DNA of 64,000 nucleotides from Edaphobacter dinghuensis (GCF_014640335.1 NZ_BMGT01000001.1:868001-932000), one strand, 5' to 3'; counted from the stretch's first letter, positions 53,249 to 63,203 are shown. Numbers and translations: made by a program. The notes: a model not told the origin generated them from the sequence alone.

Positions 53249-54499
53249 ATGGAGCAGCGTCGCGTCGTCGTAACCGGCCTCGGCCTCATCTGCGGGGTCG
53301 GTAAAACCGCGTCCGAAGTATGGGACGGCCTGCTTGCGGGCAAAAGCGGCATGGCTGAGATCAAAGCGTTTGATCTCACTGGCCACCCTGTCCGCTTCGC
53401 GGCAGAGGTCAAGGATTTCGACCCGCTGCTCTTTGTTGATAAAAAAGAGGCTCGCAAGATGGGCCGCTTTATCCACTTTGCGCTCGCCGCCTCCGAAGAG
53501 GCGATGAAGCACTCCGGTCTCCAGGTCACGCCTGAGATCGCCGACCGCTTCGGCGTCCACATCGGCTCCGGCATCGGCGGCTTCGATGTCATCGAGCGCG
53601 AGCACTCCAATATGCTCGCCGGTGGTCCGCGCAAAATCTCGCCCTTCTTTATCCCGGGCTCGATCGTCAACCTCGCTGCCGGCCACGTCAGCATCCGCTA
53701 CAACGCCAAGGGGCCAAACGAGGCCACCGCGACCGCCTGCACGTCCAGCGCACACTCCATCGGCGACGCCTTCCGCATCATTCAGCGCGGCGATGCCGAT
53801 GCCATGATCGCCGGAGGCACCGAGGCCGCCATCACGCCCATGGGCGTCGGCGGATTCGCCGCCATGAAGGCACTGTCGACTCGCAATGACGATCCCGAGC
53901 ACGCCTGCCGCCCCTTTGACAAAGACCGCGATGGCTTCGTCGTCGGCGAAGGCGCGGGCATCCTCATCATGGAAGAGCTGGAGTTTGCCAAGGCCCGTGG
54001 CGCAAAGATCCTCGCCGAAGTCATCGGCTACGGCATGTCCGCCGACGCCTTCCACATGACCGGCATGGCGCCAGAGGGCGAAGGCTGCTTCCGCGCCATG
54101 AATGCCGCTCTCAAGAGCGCCGGTATCTCGCCGGATAAGATCGACTACGTCAACGCCCACGCTACCAGCACGCCGTTGGGCGATGCGCTGGAGTCGCAGG
54201 CGATCGAAAACGTCTTCGGCGAGCGGGCAAAGAACCACACGCTGCTCGTCAGTTCCACTAAGTCCATGACCGGTCACCTTCTCGGCGGCGCAGGCGGACT
54301 TGAAGCGGGCATCACGATCCTCGCCATGCTCAACCAGATGGCACCGCCGACCATGAACATTGTCGAGCTCGATCCTCAGTGCCGCCTGAACTACGTTCCC
54401 AATAAGCCGCAAGCTGCGAAGATTGACTACGCTCTCTCGAACTCCTTCGGCTTCGGTGGAACCAACGGCTCGCTCGTCTTCAAGCGCTGGACCGAGTAA
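53249..54499 (+). CDS. fabF: 3-oxoacyl-ACP synthase II
   Basis: A 416-residue beta-ketoacyl synthase. Catalytic triad segments: TACTSSAHSIG (nucleophile near Cys163), NAHATSTPLGD (His near 304) and STKSMTGHLLGGAG (His near 341). It elongates acyl-ACP chains. Co-transcribed with acpP, 5 bases apart. Confidence 0.97.
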   Translation: MEQRRVVVTGLGLICGVGKTASEVWDGLLAGKSGMAEIKAFDLTGHPVRFAAEVKDFDPLLFVDKKEARKMGRFIHFALAASEEAMKHSGLQVTPEIADRFGVHIGSGIGGFDVIEREHSNMLAGGPRKISPFFIPGSIVNLAAGHVSIRYNAKGPNEATATACTSSAHSIGDAFRIIQRGDADAMIAGGTEAAITPMGVGGFAAMKALSTRNDDPEHACRPFDKDRDGFVVGEGAGILIMEELEFAKARGAKILAEVIGYGMSADAFHMTGMAPEGEGCFRAMNAALKSAGISPDKIDYVNAHATSTPLGDALESQAIENVFGERAKNHTLLVSSTKSMTGHLLGGAGGLEAGITILAMLNQMAPPTMNIVELDPQCRLNYVPNKPQAAKIDYALSNSFGFGGTNGSLVFKRWTE

Positions 54500-54542
54500 G
54501 GCTCTTCTTTGTGATAGCACCGTGCTTGCTGCCGCCATTTCC

Positions 54543-57500
54543 TCAGAAGGTGAAGGCGACGCCCAGGGTGAAGCGATCCTGAAAGAACTTTGCTGTCGGC
54601 TTCACCACGAAGACGTCGCTGGTATAGTTGCCGTCGTTGAAGTCGATATCAAAATTCTCATAGCTATTGCGGATGATGTCGGGGTTGCGGCTCCAGGTCT
54701 CGCGGTAGTCGGCGCGCATCATCACGCGCGGTGAGATGCGGTACTTGATGCCGCCTCCATATTGCAGGCCGAACTGGAAGGTGCCTCCGCCATCGAGCGG
54801 TGCCGTCCTGCCGAAGTCGAACGCCGCCTTGATCAGTCCAAGATTACTCAACCCGAGCTTGAAGGGGCCCGCGGGCTTCTTGAGTGGCGAGTCCGAGAGC
54901 GAGATGAGTTGGAAGGTCGGCCCAACCGCGACATAGGGTCTCCAGCGCGAAGTGGGTGGACGCATGTGGGCCAGCAGGTTGTACTCGAACTGGCGTGTCG
55001 TGAGACCCACGCGTGCCGAATCGAATGCCGAGTCCTCATCGTCGTCGGGATGGTTCGGATCGCCTACATAGACTCCGATGCCCAGCGTGTATTTTCCCTG
55101 CTGACGAAAGTAGGAGAACTCGTTGGAGAAGTACTTCCAGCTATTGACGGTGACCGTGCCTCCAGCTGTCCAACCGTCGTTGACCTGATCGTAGAGGTCC
55201 AACTCGAAGTAGGGGTCGGCAGGGTCGGCCGATACAAGCAGCGTATCGACGAAGCTGAGATCGGTCTCTCGGAAGTGGAGATAGCCGCCTTCGAGCGCCA
55301 GCTCGTAGCGCGGCGGGTCCCACTTGTGGTTTACCGCGGGTTGATAGGGCACATCAGGGGTAGCAAGCCGGTCGTGTGGGCGGAAGGTGCGCTGCAGCAG
55401 ACGCGGCCCGGCTCCGGCCTCCTGGTACTGCGTGCCCGAAGCATCGGTCTTGCGCCACGCTCCGTAGTCCTCGGGCAACTCGCTGCTGCTGCGGAGGTAG
55501 TCACGCACCTTGAAGCTGCCGGAGATTCCCTGATAGATAAGGTTGCCGCGATAGAGGCTGTTACGAATGGTGAGCGCGGTGTTGCGGGTGCTGCGCTGGA
55601 AACGGTTCGGAGGCGGGGGCACGACCTCCGGTGTAGTGCGGGGGTTATCGCAGGAGCTCAGGTGGACGACCGCGACCTGGCCGTCGGTCAGCAGGCGGTC
55701 GCCGGTGGAGTTGTAAGCGTCAGTCGGCACCCATGGGCGCGGCACCATGTCGAGGCTGGTGACGCAGCCGGTAAACTTCAGGTCGTTGACGATCTTGGAG
55801 CGCTCATTGTCGATGTGCTCGTCGATGACGTGGATGAAGGTCTTCTGCTTGCGCGAGAAGGCGATGCCGATGTCTTGCGTGGATGAGGCGGTGAGGACCG
55901 TTTGATCGTCCCATTCGGCCGTGGTGGGAAAGACGCGCAGATGATGACGCGAGGCAAAGGTGTTGGTGGTTTTGCTGAGCGTGTAGATGGGTGCGCGCTC
56001 ATCGAGCAGAAGCACAGACATCGGCGCTTGAGTATAGGTGTGGTTACCGCTGAGCGTCTTCAGCGTACGGAAGGTCGAACCGGCGTTCAGCTCATCGGAG
56101 GGCAGCCACCCGGCTGCCGCGAACGCACGATGCAGCGCCTCGGGCGAGCCAATGAAGACCAGATTGGTAAGGTCGGAGACCTTATTGCCCGCCTTGGTGC
56201 GGGTGCGGAAAGGGAGAGTTTTGACTAACGCCTGAAGATGTTCGCGCTGGGCAGTGGTAGTGGCTGACGGCAATACGGAGAAGGGGTAGGTCTGCGTGGT
56301 AATGACCGGCTTCACGTATTCGAGAATGAGTTCAGTACCGCCGTTGTAGAGAATCTCCGGCTCGGCAAAGCCGAGCACAGCACTGCCCGCTGCTGAGGCG
56401 AAGATATATGCGATGGGGTCGATGCCCGCGAAGGTGAGCACACCGTTTTCGGCGGAGTTGCCTGCCGTGCCGGTGGAACGGATACCTTGCACTCTGCCAT
56501 TTGCGTTCACCTTCTCCTGCGCGTTTTCGACCTCGAAGGTGCGCGCGTCAATGGCAAGCGTGTGGCCGTCAGGAGTCGTGGCGCGGTTCCAGACGATAGT
56601 CAGCGCAGCGGTCTCGTGCTTGAATCCCCAGCCGACACCGTTGGCGTGCGTAACAGTGCCATCGATGGCGGAGCCTTCGGGCAAGAAGATGCTGCCGTCC
56701 ACTACCAGCGGCTCGATGGAGACAGCGTGAACAATCATGCCCTCCTTCTCGACGCGGGAAGACAGAGGCTGCAACAGGCGGACAGAGAACTTTGTTCCAG
56801 CGGGAACTCCTGTCACCTTTTCGATCGAGGACTGTGGGATGGACAAATTTATCGAGCCGCTGATGATGTGCAGCGTGGTGCCGTCGGTGTGCCAGCGGCC
56901 CTTGTGGACGGTGCCGTCGTGATTGACGGTCATGGCGGTGCCGTTGGGGAAGACCTGCAGGTACTCGGGCGATGCGGCGGAGGTCTGTGGTGGAGTGTAG
57001 ATGTCGTCGAGATTGGTGCCGAGCAGCGAGGCGACTTTGATTGTCTTTCTGCCCTCTGGAGTGGAACAGGTGAGCGTGTCGCCGGTGAACATCGGCGATG
57101 CTTCACCGGGTAAAACGCCGGGCATGGCGTCGGTGCTTCCGACCAGAGTAAGCGGCTGGCCAGTGGCTGGATCGGTGCCGCTGAGGGCAAAGGCCCATCC
57201 TTCACCGGCAAGCTTGGTCTCTTGCAGTGAGGCATAGTCGAAAGGAACTGCGCCGAGATTGCGGCGGCGGCCAGAGTCAAGATCGTAATAGCGCAGTAGG
57301 TAGTGCTTCTTTTCGACGACAAGGATGAGCGCACCCTGTCCATCCCGAACCGGCCACGCCTGCATGGCGTGCCTGGTGATGCTGCGCAGTTTGGCTTTGC
57401 TGCCGCTCACCGTCATCGTGGCCACGCCATCTTTGTGGCCATCCTTGCGGACGATGGTGATGGCGGTGACAGGGGATGTGGTATCGGCGGCTTTGGCGGA

Positions 57501-57578
57501 GATGGGCATCACGCCGAACAGAGCGAGGAGAAGCGCGGTCGTCCTAACGGCAGCAGCAGCAGAATTTCGCATAGGCAT
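54543..57578 (-). CDS. Large exported protein with C-terminal barrel-like domain
   Basis: A 1011-residue protein with a signal peptide (to about AKAAD). The first 450 residues are beta-rich, with a stretch around 250-350 (GVPAGTKFSVRLLQPL followed by FLPEGSAIDGTVTHA) resembling VirB10/TrbI-type beta folds. A middle region of mixed alpha/beta follows. From about 740 it turns into alternating amphipathic strands (YELALEGGYLHF, SNEFSYFRQQGKYTLGIGVYV) ending in LGVAFTF, the terminal Phe of outer-membrane barrels. It is likely an outer-membrane anchored envelope protein of unknown role. Confidence 0.65.
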   Translation of the reverse strand: MPMRNSAAAAVRTTALLLALFGVMPISAKAADTTSPVTAITIVRKDGHKDGVATMTVSGSKAKLRSITRHAMQAWPVRDGQGALILVVEKKHYLLRYYDLDSGRRRNLGAVPFDYASLQETKLAGEGWAFALSGTDPATGQPLTLVGSTDAMPGVLPGEASPMFTGDTLTCSTPEGRKTIKVASLLGTNLDDIYTPPQTSAASPEYLQVFPNGTAMTVNHDGTVHKGRWHTDGTTLHIISGSINLSIPQSSIEKVTGVPAGTKFSVRLLQPLSSRVEKEGMIVHAVSIEPLVVDGSIFLPEGSAIDGTVTHANGVGWGFKHETAALTIVWNRATTPDGHTLAIDARTFEVENAQEKVNANGRVQGIRSTGTAGNSAENGVLTFAGIDPIAYIFASAAGSAVLGFAEPEILYNGGTELILEYVKPVITTQTYPFSVLPSATTTAQREHLQALVKTLPFRTRTKAGNKVSDLTNLVFIGSPEALHRAFAAAGWLPSDELNAGSTFRTLKTLSGNHTYTQAPMSVLLLDERAPIYTLSKTTNTFASRHHLRVFPTTAEWDDQTVLTASSTQDIGIAFSRKQKTFIHVIDEHIDNERSKIVNDLKFTGCVTSLDMVPRPWVPTDAYNSTGDRLLTDGQVAVVHLSSCDNPRTTPEVVPPPPNRFQRSTRNTALTIRNSLYRGNLIYQGISGSFKVRDYLRSSSELPEDYGAWRKTDASGTQYQEAGAGPRLLQRTFRPHDRLATPDVPYQPAVNHKWDPPRYELALEGGYLHFRETDLSFVDTLLVSADPADPYFELDLYDQVNDGWTAGGTVTVNSWKYFSNEFSYFRQQGKYTLGIGVYVGDPNHPDDDEDSAFDSARVGLTTRQFEYNLLAHMRPPTSRWRPYVAVGPTFQLISLSDSPLKKPAGPFKLGLSNLGLIKAAFDFGRTAPLDGGGTFQFGLQYGGGIKYRISPRVMMRADYRETWSRNPDIIRNSYENFDIDFNDGNYTSDVFVVKPTAKFFQDRFTLGVAFTF

Positions 57579-57686
57579 CGCTCAGGTCGATGATGCGGGG
57601 AGTGGGTTTGAGGATATCACCGGGTTGTGAGCCCTGTATTTCGCTTCCGGTCTTTGGCTTCTTTCAGAACGAAAGGCTAATCAGAG

Positions 57687-58853
57687 TCACTTCTGGACAG
57701 GTTCTAAGGACTGAGGCTTTGTCTCCGCCGAGTCGCCAGCCCAATAGCTGCTTCGCGCTGTAACGATAAGATCGGGATGATCCTTGAGCGTGACAGTGAT
57801 GGCATGGAGACCGGACTGCGGCATCTGTGGCTGGAAGCTCAGGACATAGCGATTGGGAACGTGGTTGGAGATGGTCGCAAGTCCGCGTTCCAGATCGCGC
57901 TGGCTGTTGAAGTGGAAGTACTCTCCGCCGGTCAGCTTGGCCACCGTCTCAGGCGCATTCTTGTGCAGGCCGTTCATGCCGACGATCGCGGCCATCTTGG
58001 CCAGACGCAGCGGCGGCAGCAGCTCGGCGATGCAGTCATAGTATTGCGTCCCCTTCGACTCTTCCGGCTTGCCTTCGCTGCCGTCGTCTCTCACCGTGGG
58101 ATCGGTCTTGGGGTCGTGCGAGAAGCAGCCGTGCTCGGGGCCAGGCGTCGGGTCGGAGAGCTTCGAGGCTTCGTGGCTGATGCCGCTGCGGGAAGAGGAG
58201 AAGGCGAGGCTATAGATGGCGGTGTTGGTGTCGCTGACGGCGCGCAGCGCATCCTCGATTCTTACCTTGCTGCCGTGGTCGACGGTCTCGCTGATGAGCA
58301 GAATCGCGCGGCGATATTGCGGAGGCTGCTTGCGCAGTAGATCGACTGAGTAATCGACGGCATCGAGGATGGCGGCACCGCTGTCACCGGCGGGTAGGTT
58401 CTGGAGAGCGTCCTCCATCAACGCCATATTCGAGGTGAAGCCCTGCAAGATCTCAGGCTCGCTGTCGAAGGTGACGACCGAGACGCGGCGAGGCACCTGA
58501 CCCACAATCGACTCGATCATGGTGGCGAGGTTGCGGTACTTGTCGAACTGGCTGGCTCCGCCGCCGCCCGTCTCAATGGCTACGACCAGCGCCAGCGGCT
58601 GATCGCCGGTGTCCTCTTCGAGATGTACCTTTTGGTCGACATTGTTATCGGTGATAGTGAAGTCGTTGGCAGTAAGCGTGAAGACGAGGTCGCCCTTCTT
58701 CGTCTTTACCAGCGTCGGAACAAGCACCAGTGTGGATTGCGCACTGATGGTCGGAACCGGTGCTGCGGGAATGGGTGCGTTAACGGACGCATTCTGCGCG
58801 TAGAGCACCGCAACGGGGAGAAAGAGCAACGCGACGGCGGCACGGAGGTGCAT
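57687..58853 (-). CDS. Secreted VWFA-related Acidobacterial domain protein
   Basis: About 388 residues from ATG 58853. The signal peptide ends at VLYAQ. A close paralogue of the protein at 1157-2158: TLVLVPTLVKT, LTANDFTITDNNVDQKV, SGAAILDAVDYSVDLL and RRAILLIS. The MIDAS strand reads VVAIETGGG, so the canonical aspartate/serines are absent. It carries a longer insert with Cys and Pro (GPEHGCFSHD) before the C-terminal RYVLSFQP strand. Confidence 0.82.
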   Translation of the reverse strand: MHLRAAVALLFLPVAVLYAQNASVNAPIPAAPVPTISAQSTLVLVPTLVKTKKGDLVFTLTANDFTITDNNVDQKVHLEEDTGDQPLALVVAIETGGGGASQFDKYRNLATMIESIVGQVPRRVSVVTFDSEPEILQGFTSNMALMEDALQNLPAGDSGAAILDAVDYSVDLLRKQPPQYRRAILLISETVDHGSKVRIEDALRAVSDTNTAIYSLAFSSSRSGISHEASKLSDPTPGPEHGCFSHDPKTDPTVRDDGSEGKPEESKGTQYYDCIAELLPPLRLAKMAAIVGMNGLHKNAPETVAKLTGGEYFHFNSQRDLERGLATISNHVPNRYVLSFQPQMPQSGLHAITVTLKDHPDLIVTARSSYWAGDSAETKPQSLEPVQK

Positions 58854-58891
58854 GATGGCTACTATAACCGCCGCGAACGCTCCTCCAGAAA

Positions 58892-60496
58892 TCAGGCCCG
58901 ACGAGAGCGGAGCTGACTTGGGAGCGTGGAGCCGGTAAGGTAGAGCACACCGTAGCAGAGGACAGCCCAAAGAACGCCGCCGACGAGAAGCGCGATCAGG
59001 TCACCCAGGTAGGTCTGGATGTGAGAATGGGGCAGTGCGTGGAGCAGAAGAGTAATTCCGGCGAGGCTAGCCACTGCGGCAAGAAGAGCGCGCCCCAGTT
59101 CCAGGCGGTCCAGCCCGGCAAGCGAGACCATGCGGCGACGATGCAGTAATACAGCCAGTGTGACCGTGTGGACGAGAATGGCAAGGTTCGAGGCCCATGC
59201 CAGTCCAATGACACCGAAGCGCTGATGAAGCAGCCAGTAGCAGGGGATGGAGATAACGGTGATGATGGTTCCGGCGCGCATGGGCACAAAGGTCTCACCG
59301 GCAGCGAAGAAGGCGCGGGAGTAGATGGCCTGCGAGGCCCACAGGGCCAGCGAGATGGTGAAAATGGCGAAGTAGAGCGCGGTAAGCTCGGCATCGGCGC
59401 GGTTGAAGGAGCCTCCGCGTAAGACAAGATCAACGGCGGGGCGTGCGAGTGCGAACATGGCGGCGGAGAGCAGGATGGCTACCGAGAGAATGCGAGTCAC
59501 GGCGCGGTTGACTGCCGAGGCATAGTCGCCGAAGAGTTTGCGGCTGTAGAGCGAGGCGAAGAAGGGCAGCGATGCGGCTCCGGCTGCCTGCCCGATGATG
59601 GCCATCGGCGCGGTGAAGAGACGCTTGGCGTACATCAGGCGTGTGATGTCGCCGGCGCTGTGCTTGGCGAACCACGTAAGGATGATGTTGTCCATGAAGA
59701 CGACAGTGACGCCGAGCATCAGGGGCAGAGACATACGCACCCACGAGCGCAGGCCGGGGTTACTGAAGTCGAGGAGAGGACGGTAGTGCACACCGGCGCG
59801 GCGCGCGGCGTAGGCGTTGACGAGGAAGGGGCCAGCGAAGGCTCCGGCGAGTGCGCCCCATGCCAACGACGGGATGCCGATGGAATGCGAGAGAACTACG
59901 CCGCCGAAGATGATGCCGAGCGTGTAGATGAGCGGCGAGACCGCCTGATAGGTGAACTGTTTGCGAACCAGCGCGACAGCAGCGAGGACTCCGCCAGCAA
60001 AGAAAAAGAGTTGCCCTGGCAACAGGATGCGCGTCATGAAAGTGCAGAGCACAGCCTCGGAGGGGCTGTTGGGAAAGTAGAGATGAGTGTAGAGCGGCAC
60101 AAAGAACTCGGCCAGCAAAATGGCTCCGCCAAGGACGAGCAGCATCGTGGTGAGAATAACGGAGAGCGCGCGATCGCCTTCTTCGTGTTGGTTGGCCTCG
60201 CGATAGCGACTAAGTATGGTGACGAAGCTGATGGAGGCTGCGCCGCCGATGAGTAGATAGTTGATCAGGTCGGGTAGCTGGAAGGCCACGTTGTAGGCGT
60301 CTGTGCCGGGGCCTGCGCCGAAGGTGTAGGCGATGTACTTGTCGCGTACGAGGCCGATAATGCGCGAGAGCAGCGCGAAGACAGAGAGCAGTACCGTCGC
60401 CGAGACCGCCGAGTGTTTGTGAGAAGGCCGAAGCCAGCCGAAGCGTTTGGCGGGAACGGGCGGAATGGGATTATCGGTGGCGGTCACTGTTTTCAA
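58892..60496 (-). CDS. murJ: Lipid II flippase MurJ
   Basis: A 534-residue MOP-superfamily transporter with 14 predicted helices. It opens with ATVLLSVFALLSRIIGLVRD, typical of MurJ. Further hallmarks are GPGTDAYNVAFQLPDLINYLL and a central segment with AGAASLPFFASLYS. It flips lipid-linked peptidoglycan precursor to the outer face of the membrane. Divergent from the LysR gene. Confidence 0.93.
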   Translation of the reverse strand: MKTVTATDNPIPPVPAKRFGWLRPSHKHSAVSATVLLSVFALLSRIIGLVRDKYIAYTFGAGPGTDAYNVAFQLPDLINYLLIGGAASISFVTILSRYREANQHEEGDRALSVILTTMLLVLGGAILLAEFFVPLYTHLYFPNSPSEAVLCTFMTRILLPGQLFFFAGGVLAAVALVRKQFTYQAVSPLIYTLGIIFGGVVLSHSIGIPSLAWGALAGAFAGPFLVNAYAARRAGVHYRPLLDFSNPGLRSWVRMSLPLMLGVTVVFMDNIILTWFAKHSAGDITRLMYAKRLFTAPMAIIGQAAGAASLPFFASLYSRKLFGDYASAVNRAVTRILSVAILLSAAMFALARPAVDLVLRGGSFNRADAELTALYFAIFTISLALWASQAIYSRAFFAAGETFVPMRAGTIITVISIPCYWLLHQRFGVIGLAWASNLAILVHTVTLAVLLHRRRMVSLAGLDRLELGRALLAAVASLAGITLLLHALPHSHIQTYLGDLIALLVGGVLWAVLCYGVLYLTGSTLPSQLRSRRA

Positions 60497-60577
60497 GGCT
60501 TATGTTGATTCTATCGGGCGGGCTTATGCTGGTGGGGTGGCGGGGCTGGTTCGCCTGCGATGCAAGGGGATGATGAC

Positions 60578-61498
60578 GTGGAGAACTTTCGGCTCAAGGT
60601 GTTTCGGGCGGTCGCTGCGGAGATGAGCTTTCGCAAGGCGGCCGAGGTGTTGCATCTGAGCCAGCCAGCCGTCAGCCAGCAGGTTCGTTCGCTCGAAGAG
60701 GAGGCTGGGGCCCGTCTGTTCGACCGCGGCAACAGCGATGGGCATGGCAGCCAGATCTCCCTTACTGAAGCTGGCCGGGTGCTGCTCGAATACGCGACGG
60801 CGGCGGCAGAGACGATGGCCGAGGCGCAGCGCGCGCTCGCAGCCTTGAATGATGACGTGGCTGGTGAGCTACGGCTGGGTGCTTCGACGACGATTGCTCA
60901 GTACGTGCTGCCCAGAATCCTCGGAGCATTTCTGCGACAGTATCCGAACGTCCATCTCTCGGTGATGAGCGGAAACACCGAACGTATTGCCGAGGTGGTC
61001 GCCGAAGAACAAGTGATGCTTGGCCTCATCGAAGGGCCTGCGATGAGGCGCGACGTAAAGACGGAGCGGATGGTCGAGGATGAGATGGTGCTGATCGTCG
61101 CACCAGGACACGCATGGGCGCGAGCGGGAAAGATCGCCCCTGCGGAGTTGACGAAGACATCGATGCTACTGCGCGAACGTGGGTCGGGGTCGCGACGTGT
61201 GGTCGAACGGGCTCTAAAGAAAGCCGGGATTCCATTGCGGTCATTGCATGTGGCGATGGAACTGGATTCGACGGAGGCCATCATCTCGGGCGTAGAGGCG
61301 GAGCTTGGCGTGGGCTTCGTCTCGCGCTGCGCCATTGGCAAGGCCATGCGTCTGGGCACAGTTCGGACCGTGCCCGTGAAGGGACTGGAGATCGTGCGGG
61401 ACTTTAGCTTCATCCATCTCGCCGGGGCTGAAGTTAGTGGCGCAGCAGCAGCGTTTCAGCGATTTGCAATGGGGACCGGCATAGCTCCGATTGGATGA
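60578..61498 (+). CDS. LysR-family regulator
   Basis: About 306 residues from GTG 60578, with AAGGGG 8 bases upstream; ATG 60560 is the alternative. N-terminal winged HTH: ENFRLKVFRAVAAEMSFRKAAEVL, then LSQPAVSQQVRSLE. A substrate-binding-like domain fills the rest. The next gene is a YeiH-type exporter; in enterobacteria the LysR protein YeiE is linked to yeiH, so this regulator probably controls its downstream neighbour. An operator-like repeat lies between the two. Confidence 0.9.
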   Translation: MENFRLKVFRAVAAEMSFRKAAEVLHLSQPAVSQQVRSLEEEAGARLFDRGNSDGHGSQISLTEAGRVLLEYATAAAETMAEAQRALAALNDDVAGELRLGASTTIAQYVLPRILGAFLRQYPNVHLSVMSGNTERIAEVVAEEQVMLGLIEGPAMRRDVKTERMVEDEMVLIVAPGHAWARAGKIAPAELTKTSMLLRERGSGSRRVVERALKKAGIPLRSLHVAMELDSTEAIISGVEAELGVGFVSRCAIGKAMRLGTVRTVPVKGLEIVRDFSFIHLAGAEVSGAAAAFQRFAMGTGIAPIG

Positions 61499-61501
61499 TT
61501 G

Positions 61502-61526
61502 GGGCAATAAGTAAAAATTATCGCCC
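61502..61526 (+). promoter_or_regulatory. Inverted repeat (LysR-type operator candidate)
   Basis: GGGCAATAA and TTATCGCCC form a near-perfect 9-base inverted repeat with 7 bases between. The core ATAA-N7-TTAT fits the T-N11-A pattern bound by LysR proteins. It lies in the 67-base gap before the YeiH-type gene. Confidence 0.55.
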
Positions 61527-61565
61527 ATTCAAAAGTACGTCTCGACATAGGCTGTGGCCCAAGCC

Positions 61566-62510
61566 ATGCTGGAAGACATGGTACGCAACCTCTTCTACAT
61601 CGGCATTATCGTTTCGGCGAGCGGGTTGATCGGGCCGCCGTTTGCTCTCGCGGCAGGGTTGGTATTCGGGTTGACGACGGTGCACCACTTCCACGTCGAG
61701 AGCAGGCAGCTTTCTAAATTCCTGCTGCAGGCGGCGGTCGTCTGCCTTGGCTTCGGGATGAACCTGAAAGAGGTCGTCCATGCGGGCCGCTCTGGGTTTC
61801 TCTATACCGCTATCAGTATCACGTTCGTGCTCAGCCTCGGTGTACTTCTCGGCAAACTGCTGCGCGTCGAAAAGACACAGTCATTGTTGATCGCGGTCGG
61901 CACCGCAATCTGCGGCGGCAGCGCCATTGCTGCGATGGGCCCGGTGCTCGATGCAGGCGAAGAGGAGATGGGCGTCTCTCTGGGCACGGTGTTCGTACTC
62001 AACTCTGTGGCGCTGTTGCTCTTCCCTCTGATCGGCTGGAGCATGCATCTCACGCAGACGCAATTCGGCCTGTGGGCCGCGCTCGCGATTCATGACACCA
62101 GCTCAGTCGTTGGTGCCGGTGCGAAATACGGAGCTACGGCGTTGGCGGTTGGAACAACCGTCAAGCTGGCGCGGGCGCTGTGGATCGTCCCCTTGGCAAT
62201 CGCCACGGCAACCCTGCGCAAGAGCAAGTCAAAGATCTACTGGCCGTGGTTCATCCTTTATTTCTGCGTAGCTGCGGTGCTGGCAAGCTATGTCCCGCGA
62301 TATCTGCCACAGACCATGGGAATCTTTGCCGCGTTGAATCGACTTGGAAAATCGGCCTTGACCGTTGTGCTGTTTCTGATCGGCACAGGCATCACGCGCA
62401 ACACGTTGAAGGAAGTCGGCGTAAGGCCGCTGATTCAGGGGGTAACACTGTGGATTGTGGTGGCGAGCATCTCGCTTTGGGCCATTCACGCGGGATGGAT
62501 CGCGCTTTAG
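61566..62510 (+). CDS. YeiH-family putative sulfate/anion exporter
   Basis: About 314 residues from ATG 61566; GTG 61554 and ATG 61578 are also in frame. Nine to ten hydrophobic helices with the conserved LGFGMNLKEV, ICGGSAIAAMGPVL and AIHDTSSVVGAG motifs of the YeiH/UPF0324 family. Transport substrate is not firmly known. It follows the LysR gene. Its stop overlaps the convergent MerR stop by four bases. Confidence 0.88.
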   Translation: MLEDMVRNLFYIGIIVSASGLIGPPFALAAGLVFGLTTVHHFHVESRQLSKFLLQAAVVCLGFGMNLKEVVHAGRSGFLYTAISITFVLSLGVLLGKLLRVEKTQSLLIAVGTAICGGSAIAAMGPVLDAGEEEMGVSLGTVFVLNSVALLLFPLIGWSMHLTQTQFGLWAALAIHDTSSVVGAGAKYGATALAVGTTVKLARALWIVPLAIATATLRKSKSKIYWPWFILYFCVAAVLASYVPRYLPQTMGIFAALNRLGKSALTVVLFLIGTGITRNTLKEVGVRPLIQGVTLWIVVASISLWAIHAGWIAL

Positions 62511-63025
62511 TCGGAGCCTTCGGAGTTCTGCGGAATGTCGAAGAGCTTCGGTGTGGCATGGCGTGAGTTGTTGCTATGTCGCGGCGCGCGGATGGGATGG
62601 ACGGCAGCGCGAGTCACCGGCTTCGAGAGCAGAGCGTGCAGATCGCGAAGTTCCTTCTGCAGCTTGCGCAGTTGCTTCGATGGGGCAACCGGAGCGGCCG
62701 CATCCTCGATGCCAAGGCTGAGCTGCGGCTCCTTGTGGTGCAGCTCGGCCTTAAAAACCTGACGCGCACCGGGAATGGTATAGCCCTCGTCGTAGAGCAG
62801 GCTCTTGATGCGCAGTACCATCTCGACGTCGCGGCGGCGATAGAGTCGTTGTCCGGTGCCGCCCTTATGCGGTTTGAGGCTGGGGAACTCACCCTCCCAG
62901 AAGCGAAGGACGTAGGCAGGCAGGTCGCAGAGTTTAGAGACCTCGCCGATGCGGAAGTACAGCTTGTCCGGGATCTCAGACCCGGCTGGTGGAGGCGTTC
63001 TGCGAATTGGCTGGTGCTGCGCCAT
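62507..63025 (-). CDS. MerR-family transcription regulator
   Basis: A 172-residue protein. A winged HTH opens with YFRIGEVSKLCDLPAYVLRFWEGEF and GQRLYRRRDVEMVLRIKSLLYDEGYTI, matching MerR DNA-binding domains. A helical linker and a basic, disordered C-terminal tail follow, with no cysteine effector site. It resembles the short MerR regulators found next to translation genes in many genomes. Divergent from the lipoprotein at 63204. Confidence 0.9.
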   Translation of the reverse strand: MAQHQPIRRTPPPAGSEIPDKLYFRIGEVSKLCDLPAYVLRFWEGEFPSLKPHKGGTGQRLYRRRDVEMVLRIKSLLYDEGYTIPGARQVFKAELHHKEPQLSLGIEDAAAPVAPSKQLRKLQKELRDLHALLSKPVTRAAVHPIRAPRHSNNSRHATPKLFDIPQNSEGSD

Positions 63026-63203
63026 GCCAAAGCTCCCGGATAGCCGACACTTCCGGCTTCCTGTCAGTATAGGACAGCGAAGACGGGTTTGTGAGCAGAA
63101 TTCCAGCGTTTTCTTCTTCGAAATTCCATGCTTCGCTATGCTGAATGGCGGGAACTAGTGGAGCGGAACAGGCGTATTGTTTGTTGTGCGAAGGAGATTT
63201 GGT

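Noticed and set aside
53210..54538. 442-codon frame opposite fabF
   Set aside because: Antisense to fabF with all catalytic motifs in place; no domain recognised.
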